A stretch of DNA of 64,000 nt from Piscicola geometra (lineage: Eukaryota > Annelida > Clitellata > Hirudinida > Piscicolidae). Below, one piece after another: positions 1-27,800 of this stretch. The stretch spans positions 4,969,287-5,033,286 of the forward strand of contig OX030960.1 of assembly GCA_943735955.1 (NCBI GenBank), written 5' to 3'. Position 1 is the first letter of the stretch; the number at the start of each line of letters is the position of its first letter. Under the pieces are notes generated by a model that did no database searches, was not told where the DNA came from, and worked only from the letters and a program-made list of their open reading frames with translations. A program made the position numbers and the translations under genes.

Positions 1-84
1 GTGAGCACCATTGCGGCATAAAGCACCACACACCAGCTGCCTTCTGGACAAGCACGATCTCACGCTGGAAGTAATTATAGCGAC
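1..84. other. Possible exon cut by the window edge
   Basis: A GC-rich island in AT-rich surroundings. The + strand is open (EHHCGIKHHTPAAF) up to a possible GTAATT donor near 71. The - strand is also open and begins after a good acceptor (TTACTTCCAG). Strand and identity cannot be decided. Confidence 0.25.
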
Positions 85-1262
85 GTGATCGCGTAATCGA
101 TTCTTGGAAAACTCTTTTATAAAAATTAGACTATTTTTGAAATATAATAAATATTATTATTTGTATTTTTTTAATTGCAATTTATTAAAAGGCTGATTTT
201 TTGGGTACAAATGAATTGAGAAATTTAGCATTTCTATTGTATTATTTAAAAAAGTTATTCATGAAAAGTATTAAAGAAAAATTCTTTCATAAATATAATT
301 ATATATTTTTTGAACAAATAAATATCTGTTTGCCAGTATTAAATTGTATTTGAACTATTTAAAACATTCTAAAACATTTGTTGCAATAAAAAAATACATT
401 CCTTAAAACTTAAAAGTTGTAACCAAGATTCAAACAAAAAATATAGGTTTTTGAAAAGTATTAAAAATCGTTTCAATATATGAACAGTAAAAACACAACG
501 AAAGATTGGAAAAAACGTAAAAAAACACTCCAAAAAATACTTTTCAAATAAATGCAAACTACGTTATATATATATATTGTCTAAAAATTGGCAAATTCTT
601 TGCACATAAAATGTCTTTTCTTGAAGCTTTCCAGAAAAAGTCAGCGATAAGCGTCTCTGACTTTCAATTTGATTAATTTTTGCGTTTCCCATTACAGATT
701 ATTGAAACTTAAAATTATTGATTTCAAAAAGATAAACATAACTAAATTTTTTTATAAGTCTACTCATTTTGCTGTAAATAATGAATACTTAAGTGGTTTT
801 TAAAATGTCAAAATTTAATTTATATTTAATGCATGTTCATAAAAAAAGTGACCAAAATAATTTTGGCGTGTAAATTAAATTCGAAAAAAACTTTACAAAA
901 TTATTTAAAAGTTGAAATACTTCAATTAAAAAGCTAAATTAGCAAATTACAGAGACAGCCAAACTTCATAATTTTGGAAACAGAAGCACGCAAACTCCAA
1001 TGTGGTTTAGCTAAATACTCACTGTAATAAACTAATTCTCCATGCAAACATCTTTGTACAACTTATCCAATCAATCATACTAACCGCAATTTTATTAAAA
1101 AATAAAAATAAAGAATACTTCACATTCAAAAATACAATTGAAGGTAGAAGGAAAAAAACCAGGAATTTATAAGGCGTAAGAGCCATCTATCATGTCAGAT
1201 TGTTTCCGTGTAAGATTAACTATTTCACGATGCCAAGACATTGTATTTCTGTAACACGACTA
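85..1262. other. AT-rich non-coding stretch
   Basis: Homopolymer-rich A/T sequence with short ORFs only. No splice-supported exon, RNA gene or repeat family seen. Confidence 0.5.
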
Positions 1263-2930
1263 CCCTGTGAACATTCTATATGGGACCTATATGGGTCCCA
1301 TATGGGCAACTATATGGGCCCCATATGGGCAGCCCATATGGGACCCATGTCAAAATGCTTTTTATAGACAAATACTTTTTAAATAATTACAACAGAAGAT
1401 AACATTTCTAAAATAAAAGAGATAATAAATTCAAATGACTAAAATAAAAAAAGTAAAAATATTTTACAAAAACCATGGCTATATGTTACACTAATTCAAA
1501 GTCCATTGAGCCCATATAGGACCCATATAGGACCCACATAGGCTTTCCTTGAAAACACTTAGCATTTTTATTTTTTTAAAGCCCATTTAGCCCATATAGG
1601 ACCCACATAGGCTTTCCATGAAAACACTACAACTTTTTTCATTATTCAAAGCCCATTTAGCCCATATAGGACCCATATAGGACCCACATAGGCTTTCCTT
1701 GAAAACACTTGAACTTTTATTATTATTCAAAACCCATTTAGCCCATATAGGACCCATATAGTACCCACATAGGCTTTCCTTGAAAACACTTGAACTTTTT
1801 TTATTATTCAAAAACCATTTAGCCCATATAGGACCCATATAGGACCCACATAGGCTTTCCATGAAAACACTTCAACTTTTTTCATTATTCAAAGCCCATT
1901 TAGCCCATATAGGACCCACATAGGCTTTCTTCAAAAATACTTGAACTTTTTTTATTATTCAAAACCCATTTAGCCCATATAGGACCCATATAGGACCTAC
2001 ATAGGCTTTCCATGAAAACACTTCAACTTTTTTCATTATTCAAAGCCCATTTAGCCCATATAGGACCCATATAGGACCCACATAGGCTTTCCATGAAAAC
2101 ACTACAACTTTTTTTGTTATTCAAAGCCCATTTAGCCCATATAGGACTCATATAGGACCCATATAGGACCCACATAGGCTTTCCTTGAAAACACTTAAAC
2201 TTTTTTTATTATTCAAAACCCATTTAGCCCATATAGGACCCATATAGGACCCACATAGGCTTTCCTTGAAAACACTTGAACTTTTTTTATTATTCAAAGC
2301 CCATTTAGCCTATATAGGAATCATATAGGACCCACATAGGCTTTCCATAAAAACACTACAACTTTTTTTTATTATTCAAAGCCCATTTAGCCCATATAGG
2401 ACCCATATAGGACCCACATAGGCTTTCCTTGAAAACACTTAAACTTTTTTTATTATTCAAAACCCATTTAGCCCATATAGGACCCATATAGGACCCACAT
2501 AGGCTTTCCATAAAAACACTTTAACTTTTTTATTATTCAAAGCCCATATAGGACCCATATAGGACCCACATAGGCTTTCCTTAAAACACTCAGAATTATT
2601 ATTTTTTTTAAAGCCCATTTAGCCCATATAGGACCCATAAAGGACCCACATAGGCTTTCCATAAAAACACTTTAATTTTTATTATTATTCAAAGCCCATT
2701 TAGCCCATTTAGGACCCATATACTTCCCAAATAGGTTTTTCTTTAAAAACACGTTAAATTTTATTCTTTTTTAAAGCCCATTTAGCCCATATAGGACCCA
2801 TATAGGGCCCATATAGATAATCTCTAGCCCACGAAACCCATATAGGACCCATATAGGACCCATATTGATTACCCTTAGCCCATTTAGCCCATATGGGACC
2901 CATATAGGCCCATATAGAATGTTCACAGGG
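1263..2930. mobile_element. Non-autonomous DNA transposon with TIRs and internal minisatellite
   Basis: The left end CCCTGTGAACATTCTATATG (1263-1282) is matched by its reverse complement at the right end (2913-2930). The dinucleotide TA flanks both sides (1261-1262, 2931-2932), as for Tc1/mariner-type insertions. There is no transposase; the interior is almost entirely tandem repeat. Superfamily assignment is inferred from the TA flanks only. Confidence 0.65.
1500..2880. repeat. ~80-bp minisatellite, about 17 units
   Basis: Each unit has two to four copies of an 11-bp word (CCCATATAGGA), then CACATAGGCTTTCC, AAAACACTT, a T run with ATTATTCAAA, and CCCATTTAG. Unit length is often 81 nt, so the minus strand stays open as a repetitive pseudo-protein (MGPIWAKW). 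That is a by-product of the repeat. Confidence 0.85.
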
Positions 2931-2932
2931 TA

Positions 2933-5704
2933 GGCATCAAATGCTGTATTCAAAATAGGAAATCTAAATCAGTTGAAGAATGTGAAATATCTTTAAAGAT
3001 TTCTTTGAAAATTGTCGAATTTAGTTTAAATTATATTTGTTTTCATGATTTCAATTTAATTAATTATAGACATGATTATTATTACCTATTAGAACAACCA
3101 TATACATATAGTAATACTATATATTCTATATATAACCTTGTTTTTGATTTAGAATTTTAGCAATAAGAAATATTTGTTTTTTTATACCTCCGAGAAAGAT
3201 TAAAAATATTTAAAAACCTAATACTAATTTTCTTCCTTAACAATGAAGAATTTTACATGCCTCGTAGTAGCGTGTGCTCAAGTATGTAAATTAGCTTTTT
3301 TCTTTTTTGTATAAAAAAAAAGTTAATTTCAAAATTATATTAAACTAAAATTTTTCCGTTTTTATGAAATGGAAAAGAAAATAAATTTTCTAAATCTAAA
3401 TTATTCATGACAAATTCAAATTACTCAGACTACTTGTCTGTGCCTAGATTAAGGATTAGGGGAGACTGGACTATATGTTTAAATGTTAACAATGTTGTTC
3501 TAATTTCGCTCTTTTGTAAACAGTTACTTTAAAAAGTTTTTAGTGTGCTAAGAATTCTATCAGGCATACGTTAATACACATAAACTGGTTTATTGTTTTA
3601 ATTAAATTTAAACAATTCTATCGAGTTTTAAATGGCAAAACTACAATACAATACAATGAAAAGTAATATTTACGTGGCGTAAACACAAACGAGCTTTAAG
3701 GCCACTTGGTTATGAATCCTGTACGGACTATGTTCATTCTCCAACGGCAAAGTACTTGTTAAACCTTTCTTACAGATTCGATGAAACATCATAAAGTTTA
3801 AGCCGTTTTGGGTTGAAAGAATTCGGATTAAACTTCCAGTTTTCTTGAAATTCTTTACCGCAGAGTTCAATTTGAATTATTTTACGCAAATCCTATCTGT
3901 TTTTTTATATATAATTCTTTATATTTTCTGAAAGTATACAAAATTTAGGATTGAGTTGCATAAGCCATTTCACTAATTGGGATTTCAGGCAACAGTTTGG
4001 AACAATCAACCCCAATATGATTTCAATAAATGACTATCGAGAAGGTGAAAATTAAACCAAAGATTATAAATTCAAAAAATATTTAATTTTTTAAATATGA
4101 ATAAATTTTTTTTTAATTTCGTCACAAACAACTCTTTTAACATAAAGCCCCATTATCCATTTTGACACTAACGAAGGCTTGAAAGCGATGGAAAAAGCGC
4201 CCCTGAAATCCTATAATTTTTTTATTTTAATTATCTTTGTGCATTTTAAATAACATTTTCAATGCTATACGCCAGTTTAAATTAACATCTAATCTAAAAT
4301 TTCTAAATACGGTGAAAAGTTGAAAGTAAAAAAAATTATTTTCATAAATATATTAAACACGTCTAGCGTGAAAAACTATAAAAGTTCGGAAATCTTTCTA
4401 TTTCTATTTATGAACATTTTTCACAAAACTTTGAAATGTGACAAATTAGATTAAACATAGTCTGAATTTTAATAAGTAGTTTCTGAGAATTTTTAAAAAG
4501 TATAATTTTATCTATGAGTTTGTATTATAATCATGAAGATTATTTTATTAGGGTTTCCGCTATGGTGTCATTTCTTCTGAAAGATGACGAGAATTAATTG
4601 ATAAACGAGCCAAAAGATTTCTTACAATATTTTTTGAATGGTCTAAAAGACCTTTCGATTCAGGATGATATCATTGAAGTCTTTATTAATTTCGATGCTT
4701 AATGACTAAAAACATTTTTTTTAATCTACATTTTTTTGATCTATTAAAAAAGGTAGTAAATACAATTTTAAGATAAAAAAAACATTTTTTAATGAATGAG
4801 CAGCAAATGATAAACAGTATGATTTTACTTTTGTTCTATAAAATTTTACTTTAATGTAATTTTAGAGTTAAAGAGGAAGTTCATGAAATTTACTTAGTAC
4901 TTTTATCTAAGATTAAAATGAAATTTTGGTTTCACTTAAGGCTCTTGTCTCTTTGATGGATGATTCTAAGACCATCAAAGCATTGAATTCGTTTGAGTGT
5001 AGGAAATATTTTTTAAACAGCAGCGTTTATTATTTATTTTTTAAATAACAAACTTAAATCTCAATTTCAAAAGAATGTTAGTTAATTAATTAACATTAGT
5101 CAATTTGAAAAAAAACTCTTTTGATCAAATTAAAATGTCAGAAATTTTTATTTTTTAAAAGTTGTTTTTTATGATTCTCTGAAAATAAGAGCATTAAATA
5201 TTCTAAAAACACTGACTTTTAAAGCTTTTTTATATATAATTTTTTCAGACGTCTATGATATAATATTAGAATCCAAAAGGTACTTTTAAACAGGTAAAAT
5301 ACTATTATTTTATTAAAATGTTCAATTATGAAAAAAAAAATTTCAACTTAAATTTGACCAAATTATCTATTTAACACTCAAGTATTTTGTATTACTTTCT
5401 ACAAACTATTTTTAAAGAATATAAATTTCTTAAAATTAAGATTAAGAAATGGAAAATTTTTATTTTACTATAGTTTCATAATTCATTCAAAAGCAAAACC
5501 CTAAATCGTCTTTTGAAATAAAATACACATAAATATATAATATTTTTTCATTCATCAACCTTTTGAAATTTTTATTTTAATAATGATAAGATCTTTACGT
5601 TTCATCATTGATTACATTCAATGTGCTTTTAGCCATCATCGATCTTTATTTTTAAACATTATCTTTTTATAACACCTATCTCTTAAATTCCCGTTGACAG
5701 AATA
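2933..5704. other. 5' flank of protocadherin copy A
   Basis: AT-rich, no secure gene. A less AT-rich island at 3650-3800 has an exon-like + frame. Homology to the mirror-image flank of copy B (40442-42150) is visible from about 4600 onward. Confidence 0.45.
4926..5000. promoter_or_regulatory. Conserved upstream block, copy A
   Basis: About 75 bp nearly identical to the inverted block at 41792-41864 near copy B. It contains a stem CTTTGATGG/CCATCAAAG with a 12-nt loop. A + frame is open through it in both copies, so it could be a 5' exon, a regulatory element or a conserved RNA structure. Confidence 0.35.
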
Positions 5705-21691
<15,987 letters not shown>

Positions 21692-21775
21692 TCAATTATA
21701 TAACATAATTGGATCAATTAATTATCATTCAAAAAGCTTTCATTATTTTATTTGTTTCTTTATTTAAAAAATTCA

Positions 21776-21785
21776 AATAAATAAA
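21776..21785 (+). terminator. Probable poly(A) signal of copy A
   Basis: Two overlapping AATAAA hexamers begin 85 nt after the stop, followed by a T/G-rich stretch at ~21800-21830. This would give a very short 3' UTR and end transcription before the inter-arm spacer. Confidence 0.45.
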
Positions 21786-21909
21786 TATATATAATACTCC
21801 AGTTTTTGTTTAATTTTGTTGTTTTGAATTTTTCAAATGTAAAGCTTTCAGTGAAATGCCAAATAATTGATGAACAATTACTTACACAGGTGAAGTGTAA
21901 AAGAAAACA

Positions 21910-23745
21910 GCATCAACTATTATTCATATAATTATCACCACCTCACTCAGCATTTCACGAGAATAACATTCAATATTATCACTTGTATTTGAAATCGTAA
22001 AGTAGCTTAATGTAATGTTTTTATTTAAATTTAATTAGATTTTTTAGAGAAAATGACTATTATTAATTTTTAAACTAATCAATTTGTATTTGAATTATTA
22101 AAAAATAAAACTTATTTTTCAAGAAGTTTTTTTAGTAATAAATGATTGTTGAATGGACTCATTTATGAAAAAATTAAAATTTTGTTTAATAATTTAAAAA
22201 ATATTTTAATTTAAATAATTGCTTTCCAAAAGCAAGAAGCTCAAAAAAATGTTGTCTTCTTTTATGAAAAACTATTCAAAATAATTAATATTCAAATTTT
22301 GGAGTTTTAGTATTTTACTAAAACACAACTAAAATTTCGACATGAATTGGAAGAGCACTACTTATAAAACAAGTTAATAAATTACTAGCCTTTCTAGAAA
22401 TATATATTCAAGTTTTAAAAACAACTGAGCGCGCAGCCAAAAGTCTTGAACCACAGATAATAAAACTGAAACTTTATTTAGAACCTTTCTTGAAGTGCAG
22501 AACTATAAATACTTTTACCATGTTGGCATCCTAAATATTGGGATGCGCGGTCTCTGAAGTCAGAACCTATTTTCCTGAGTTGAACCCGTTGCATAACAAT
22601 CAAGTGTGATTGCAGCGAATGACGACGTAGATGAAAATGAATCTAATCTTGTGTATTTTTAAAAGGTTATTCAGCATTTATTGTGATTCAATAGTAATAT
22701 ATTTATTTTTGTTTTTTATTCATATGGGTTATGCATACGCTTAATATTTTTATATATTTCATAATACAACTTTAAAAAATTGAGGAATTAAAAAACAGAT
22801 TTTGTTTGAATATCATTTATTCAAGAAATATAACATTCAACATTATTTTTTTATTTACTGTATTACTGTATATATTTATGTGATCACATTTTTGTGTGGA
22901 GCTAATAACCGTTGTTTTCCTTCCCCTAAAAGACTTCTTCAGACCCTTATGCTACTCTCTAGGGCAATATTTTGAAATATCAACCAAAGCTGGGTGAACA
23001 GGTAGCGGAGTCGGTAACGACTCTGGGCTTGACAAACGGTGAAAGATCCTAGGTTCAAGTGCAACCAATGCCCTAGTAACCCAAAGGCGCAAATGAAAAT
23101 ATGCAGCCTAAGTGGCCTGGAAGCCCGTTCGGGTTATACGCCACTATAATAATGCTCATAATTATTATATTTTTATATTATTAAAGCTGCTTGTTTTCAC
23201 ATCCATACAAGTGGCAATCTTTTTAATTTTAGAAGCGTTTTGTAAAAGTAAATGCAAATGGAAACATTTTTGCATGTTAGATTGGGGTTGAAAACAAAAA
23301 GAATTTGCTAGCTTGTCCGCAAAAAAACGAATAAAATGGACAGCAAAAAAACCTCCAAATAGAACACATTTGACCACCATGCGTCAAAAAATGAAAATAC
23401 AGACTGTGCTTGCAGCCGGGAGGCGGATGACGTAATATTTCAAATACGTGTAAGTCTGTTGTTTTTCAGGACAATAAAAGTTAATATTTTGAAGTTTTTA
23501 AAAACTTTATTCGTTCTAAATGAATTTAACTTAAAATATAAAAACTTAAAATGTCCTACATTGGCCTGTAACAAAACATCTAAGATGAAGAAATCAATAA
23601 CATAAATGATAATTCATAAAAGGGAAAAATTAAAAATAGTTTCAAATATGAAAAAAATATTAAACAGATTAGTGTTATTCAAAATCTCACATAAATTTCC
23701 TTGTAATCCACAAAATATAGCTAGTGATGTAGGCCATTGAATTGT
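21910..23745. other. Spacer between the inverted arms
   Basis: AT-rich sequence with no mirror partner seen. Contains a tRNA-derived SINE at 22990-23152. Confidence 0.55.
22990..23152 (+). mobile_element. Second tRNA-derived SINE family
   Basis: Box A-like TAGCGGAGTCGG at 23003-23014 and box B-like AGGTTCAAGTGC at 23051-23062, followed by a body containing CCCGTTCGGGTTATACGCC. It lacks a foldable anticodon arm, so it is unlikely to be a working tRNA. Different family from the SINEs at 9503 and 51953. Confidence 0.5.
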
Positions 23746-23778
23746 CGTCTTTTACACTTCACCTGTAAATTCGTAATT

Positions 23779-23784
23779 TTTATT
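23779..23784 (-). terminator. Possible poly(A) signal of copy B
   Basis: AATAAA on the minus strand, 185 nt after the copy B stop. It sits next to a ~19-bp motif (ACAGGTGAAGTGTAAAAGA) that also lies downstream of copy A near 21885. Weakly supported. Confidence 0.3.
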
Positions 23785-23968
23785 ATAATATTTTTTTATC
23801 TATGTAAAGAGTACTACTATATAAGACATTTAAAGTTTAAAAAAATACTTGAAATATGTTAATAAAAATAAAAGATCTTAAGATTAGTAATGAAATTGTA
23901 ATAACGTTTGAATTATGAAAAAAACTAGAATAGTGTTTAGTTTAGCCTCAATAATTTACAAAAAGTCA

Positions 23969-24877
23969 TTAATTACTTGCTGAATTTGCAATAACTTTAT
24001 GAGCTAAGTTTTCACTGGGTGGAATGTTGCTAGGCGGAGTAGGTAAGTTGAGGAGTTGGTTTTGAGGGTGCATTTTGAAGTTGGTAAAGGTTTGTTGTTT
24101 TGGTTGTGGGAGAGTTTTTTGTAAGTTTTTTGGCTCCTGTAGAGGTGTTTGTTGAGCTAATGGTAGAAAGGGTTGAGAATGTAGTTTTATTTGTTGTATT
24201 TTAGAAAACTGATGTGGTATTTGTGTAAATTGTTGTTGGCTTTGTGGCACTACTATTGAGAGATTGTTTGACGGTTCAAGAGAAGTTTCAAGTGGAATCA
24301 AGGTTGCGGTGACTTCTGGAACGGTTGCAGGAGGAACCTGGTAGACAGACGGAGAAGAAGATTGGTTTAGGTCATAGGACGGCTTATGCGGAGAAAGATG
24401 GAAGGAGACTTGAAGAGGCTTCTGAAGGTTGCTTCTCCTTTGAGGAGGTGGTGGCAAGAATTTCTGATTGTGTTGCTTGCTGATGGTTGACCTGTTGAAA
24501 CGAATTTCGTTCTGATTGTCGCATGAAGACATGGGAATCCAAGCAGAGCTGACGAAGCTTCGTGGTCTCAAGCCTCTGCTGGTCCTCATTCTTTCATCTT
24601 CACTCAGACCTCTTCCACTGTCTGAACATGAACAAGTGCTGTCACTTTCGCCCCCACTGCCTTCAGACCGCCGACCCTTCCTACCACGCGGGAGAGAAGC
24701 TGACTGAGTCAAGAGAGTTTGGCAATTGTTGGGAAAACGAGATTTAGTAGAAGGATAGTGAGATATGTGAAAGGGTAAACGTTGCAGAGTGAAGTGTCGA
24801 GGCATCTCTTTAATATTTCTTAAGTTGCTTTGCTGAACACTGGGCTGGCATTTTGGCGGAATTATTTGTTTGCGCGA
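23969..24877 (-). CDS. Copy B exon 9: C-terminal cytoplasmic tail and stop
   Basis: 302 codons plus stop, acceptor TTAACAG, phase 0. The first ~22 residues differ from copy A and are longer; from KEMPRHF the copies are nearly identical until the Gln/Pro-rich end, where they drift apart. Ends NSASN. Confidence 0.9.
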   Translation of the reverse strand, partial: SRKQIIPPKCQPSVQQSNLRNIKEMPRHFTLQRLPFHISHYPSTKSRFPNNCQTLLTQSASLPRGRKGRRSEGSGGESDSTCSCSDSGRGLSEDERMRTSRGLRPRSFVSSAWIPMSSCDNQNEIRFNRSTISKQHNQKFLPPPPQRRSNLQKPLQVSFHLSPHKPSYDLNQSSSPSVYQVPPATVPEVTATLIPLETSLEPSNNLSIVVPQSQQQFTQIPHQFSKIQQIKLHSQPFLPLAQQTPLQEPKNLQKTLPQPKQQTFTNFKMHPQNQLLNLPTPPSNIPPSENLAHKVIANSASN

Positions 24878-27800
24878 CTGTTAAGAAAAATAATGTTTTT
24901 ATTGAGTTGATAAAAAAAATCATTAAAAACTGAATAACACATAATTATTCAATCGTTCAAGTATTGATTACTTCAATGGCTATTCAGATATAGTTTCAAA
25001 CGCGAATTAAAAACATCACAAATCTCTTTTTCAAAGTTTAAATTTCAAAAAAAAATGTAACACGCTTTTTGATGGTAGTTCTTGAGATGTAAAAAATTTA
25101 AATATGAATTTTCTAACACGATTTTCTTTCTTTCGCTAATACAAATTATTTGCAAAAAATGAGATTTATATGAAACTAAGCTAAATTTATTACTTTCATA
25201 TTTTATTATATTATATTTTATTCCTCTTTCATCGCCACCTAAAGGATACTACAAAAGAAGCTTTTTGACGCTGGCTCAGTCGAGCGATCCGACTCAAATT
25301 GGATTTTCGCAAACTTTCCGGTTGAATCAATGGCAATAGATGGTTAGAAAAAAGTAATTTTAAAAATATATCTTAAATAGTCAAACTTTTTTTTCTTCGG
25401 AAAATTAGGTTTCAATTTGTAACTTTTTTTTCCATAATTTTTAATCAATCCAAAAACTATTCAATAAATTATATTAATAATAACTCTGTAAACTAAGTTA
25501 CTTACTTTCTGTTTTAAATGATTTTTTCATTAAATTTTAATTATTATTTGTTATCTCAATTCACTCGCTATCAAAAAAATCGTCATTAAGGAACATTTTT
25601 CAACATTAAAAACTTTTAAATATTCATGATACAATGATGGTCCAACGTATTATACAGTAAAGCTGCCTCAAGTAGAAGTTTAATTGTGAAAAAATGCCAG
25701 AGCTGTGAAATAGATTTATGATTTTAAAAATTTATGTGTCAAGAATCTCCACTAAAGTACTTGCAAAATAGGTCAAAAGCGGAAGTAAATTCCTCTAGAT
25801 TATGTGCCTATAAGTTATAGGTTATAATATTTTAAATGTTCAAGCCATAGCATTGCATTTTTACAGTAAGTTTCAATATAAAACGTTAATTAAACTGCTA
25901 TTTATTCATTTTTAATTTAAGTTTGATAAATATTTGGATAATTTTTATATATGATCATTTAAAAGTTTTTTTTCATAATTGCAATTCATAAAGAGCTCTC
26001 ATATCCCCTGTTTCTTTCTAAACTCTCAATTATTATTTGTCAACACTACACGCTCCATCAGTTTTTTCAACACTTCATTATTAAATAAATAAATCAAATT
26101 TATATGTTAGATTACATTTATTTTCGTTATTCTAACGATTCAGCATAAGAAGGTATAGCCTGAAGGCGTTTCAGTCTATGATCCTACATAAAGGAATGAA
26201 TTATCGCAAATGAAAAATTTAAAATAAAACAATTAAAATAAATTTCAATGGTCAGTGAGCTACGAATACAAAAATTAAAATTAAATTTTTAATAAATAAA
26301 ATATATAGGAGATTTTGTCCAATAACCTTGACAATATTTCCTATCAGTAAAACTTTTCCATGAGATTTTCATTGAAGGATCGTAAATAGTTAATAAAAGC
26401 AAATTGGCGTAGAACTTTTAAAAGGGTTTATTTGGTTAAATATGGTCACACCAAATTGATAAACACAGCGTGTGAGTGCCAACTAAGCTTTGCAAGACAT
26501 CAATCATTCCAAGCATGCATTGAAGCAGACAATTCTTCATATTGAATTTATATACGCAAACTAACTGAGTTTCCTATCTAAAATAGGGAGAAAAAAATAC
26601 ATAAATTTAAATAAAAAAAAGACGAATTGTTCTACTTTCACAAATGATTTAAAGGAAGAGATTTTATTTGACAAATTTCGACGAATAGAATGGCATGAAT
26701 AAAACAAAAGGTCAAGACATGTGATCTTAACTGTAATTAAAATAATAAATTTGGGAAAAAAATAAAGCCTAAAACACACGAATGTGCAAAACTACATTAC
26801 AAAACTAGAAAATCTTGAAAAGTAATCTAAAGACAAACAAAACACACTGGTTCATTTGGCATATTAAATTAAGTTTTTTGTTTCCAGTTGCGTTTCAAGA
26901 TTCAAAAACTCAAAAGATACTTCTCACCACCATGATTTTTTTGTTTCTAAAATAAAAATGCACTTAAAAATAACAACATGTTTTAAAGCCAAAAGTCTTA
27001 AAACATGCTGTGTTAATATTTGCAAGTGGGGAAGACGTCAAGATATTTGCATGTGAGACGAGTGATAAAAGCTTTAGTTTCAGACTTCTACACATTTTTG
27101 TGTGTGACTGGGCTAAAACATATGAGATTTTTAAAATATATGTAAGTTTATCTCTTCAATCAACAAACCTAAGCAACAATGCATATTTTAACGTGCATGA
27201 GGAAGACACCGAAGCCTTGCAATTGATTCTTCTAAATGCGTTCTTTATTGGTCAATAGTCATTTAGCGAAACTCAATAAGGTTAATCGTGCTTGAAAATA
27301 GAAAAAAATCTTTTAATCTTTTTTTCAAGTTTGTTAAAAAGTTTGACAATAAAAAATAATAGCATTTAAGCGTTATATTCACAAAATCTTTTGCACGCTT
27401 TTTATGTTTTCTATTTCTTCCAAGAATGGAATGAAGAGAAAAACTAAACATTTCTACAAGTCTTTTTGTTTTTGGAATAGAAAAAAGTTTAGAGTCAAAT
27501 TTAAAAAAATTTAAATCAAAAAGCCGTATAACAAAAAAGTGCGGAAATTTTTTAAAATTTAAATAAAACAATCTTTTAAATTTTTTTTAAATTTTAGAAA
27601 CTTAAAAAAAGGAATAAATGTAAAATCCATGGTATCAGACTTGAAATTGGAATACAAAAGCAATTATAGTAAAAACAAAATAGCGTTGTAAGGCGCTTTA
27701 GTTTAAAATGCGGTGATTTTTCAATGGAGCTATTTAACTTATAATCATGATAACTGTTTCAATTTTTGAGATGTAAACTTCTTGCAATAGAGTTTAGCTT

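Noticed and set aside
1587..2953. Long minus-strand open frames rich in MGPIWAKW
   Set aside because: Unit length of the minisatellite is a multiple of three in places, so the frame stays open by repetition. No start context, splice sites or family support.
22990..23080. Functional tRNA gene
   Set aside because: Only the A and B box-like words are present; no paired acceptor and anticodon stems could be drawn, and a SINE-like body follows.
24516..24747. Plus-strand frames opposite exon 9 of copy B
   Set aside because: Shadows of the tail exon; the same frames appear opposite exon 9 of copy A.
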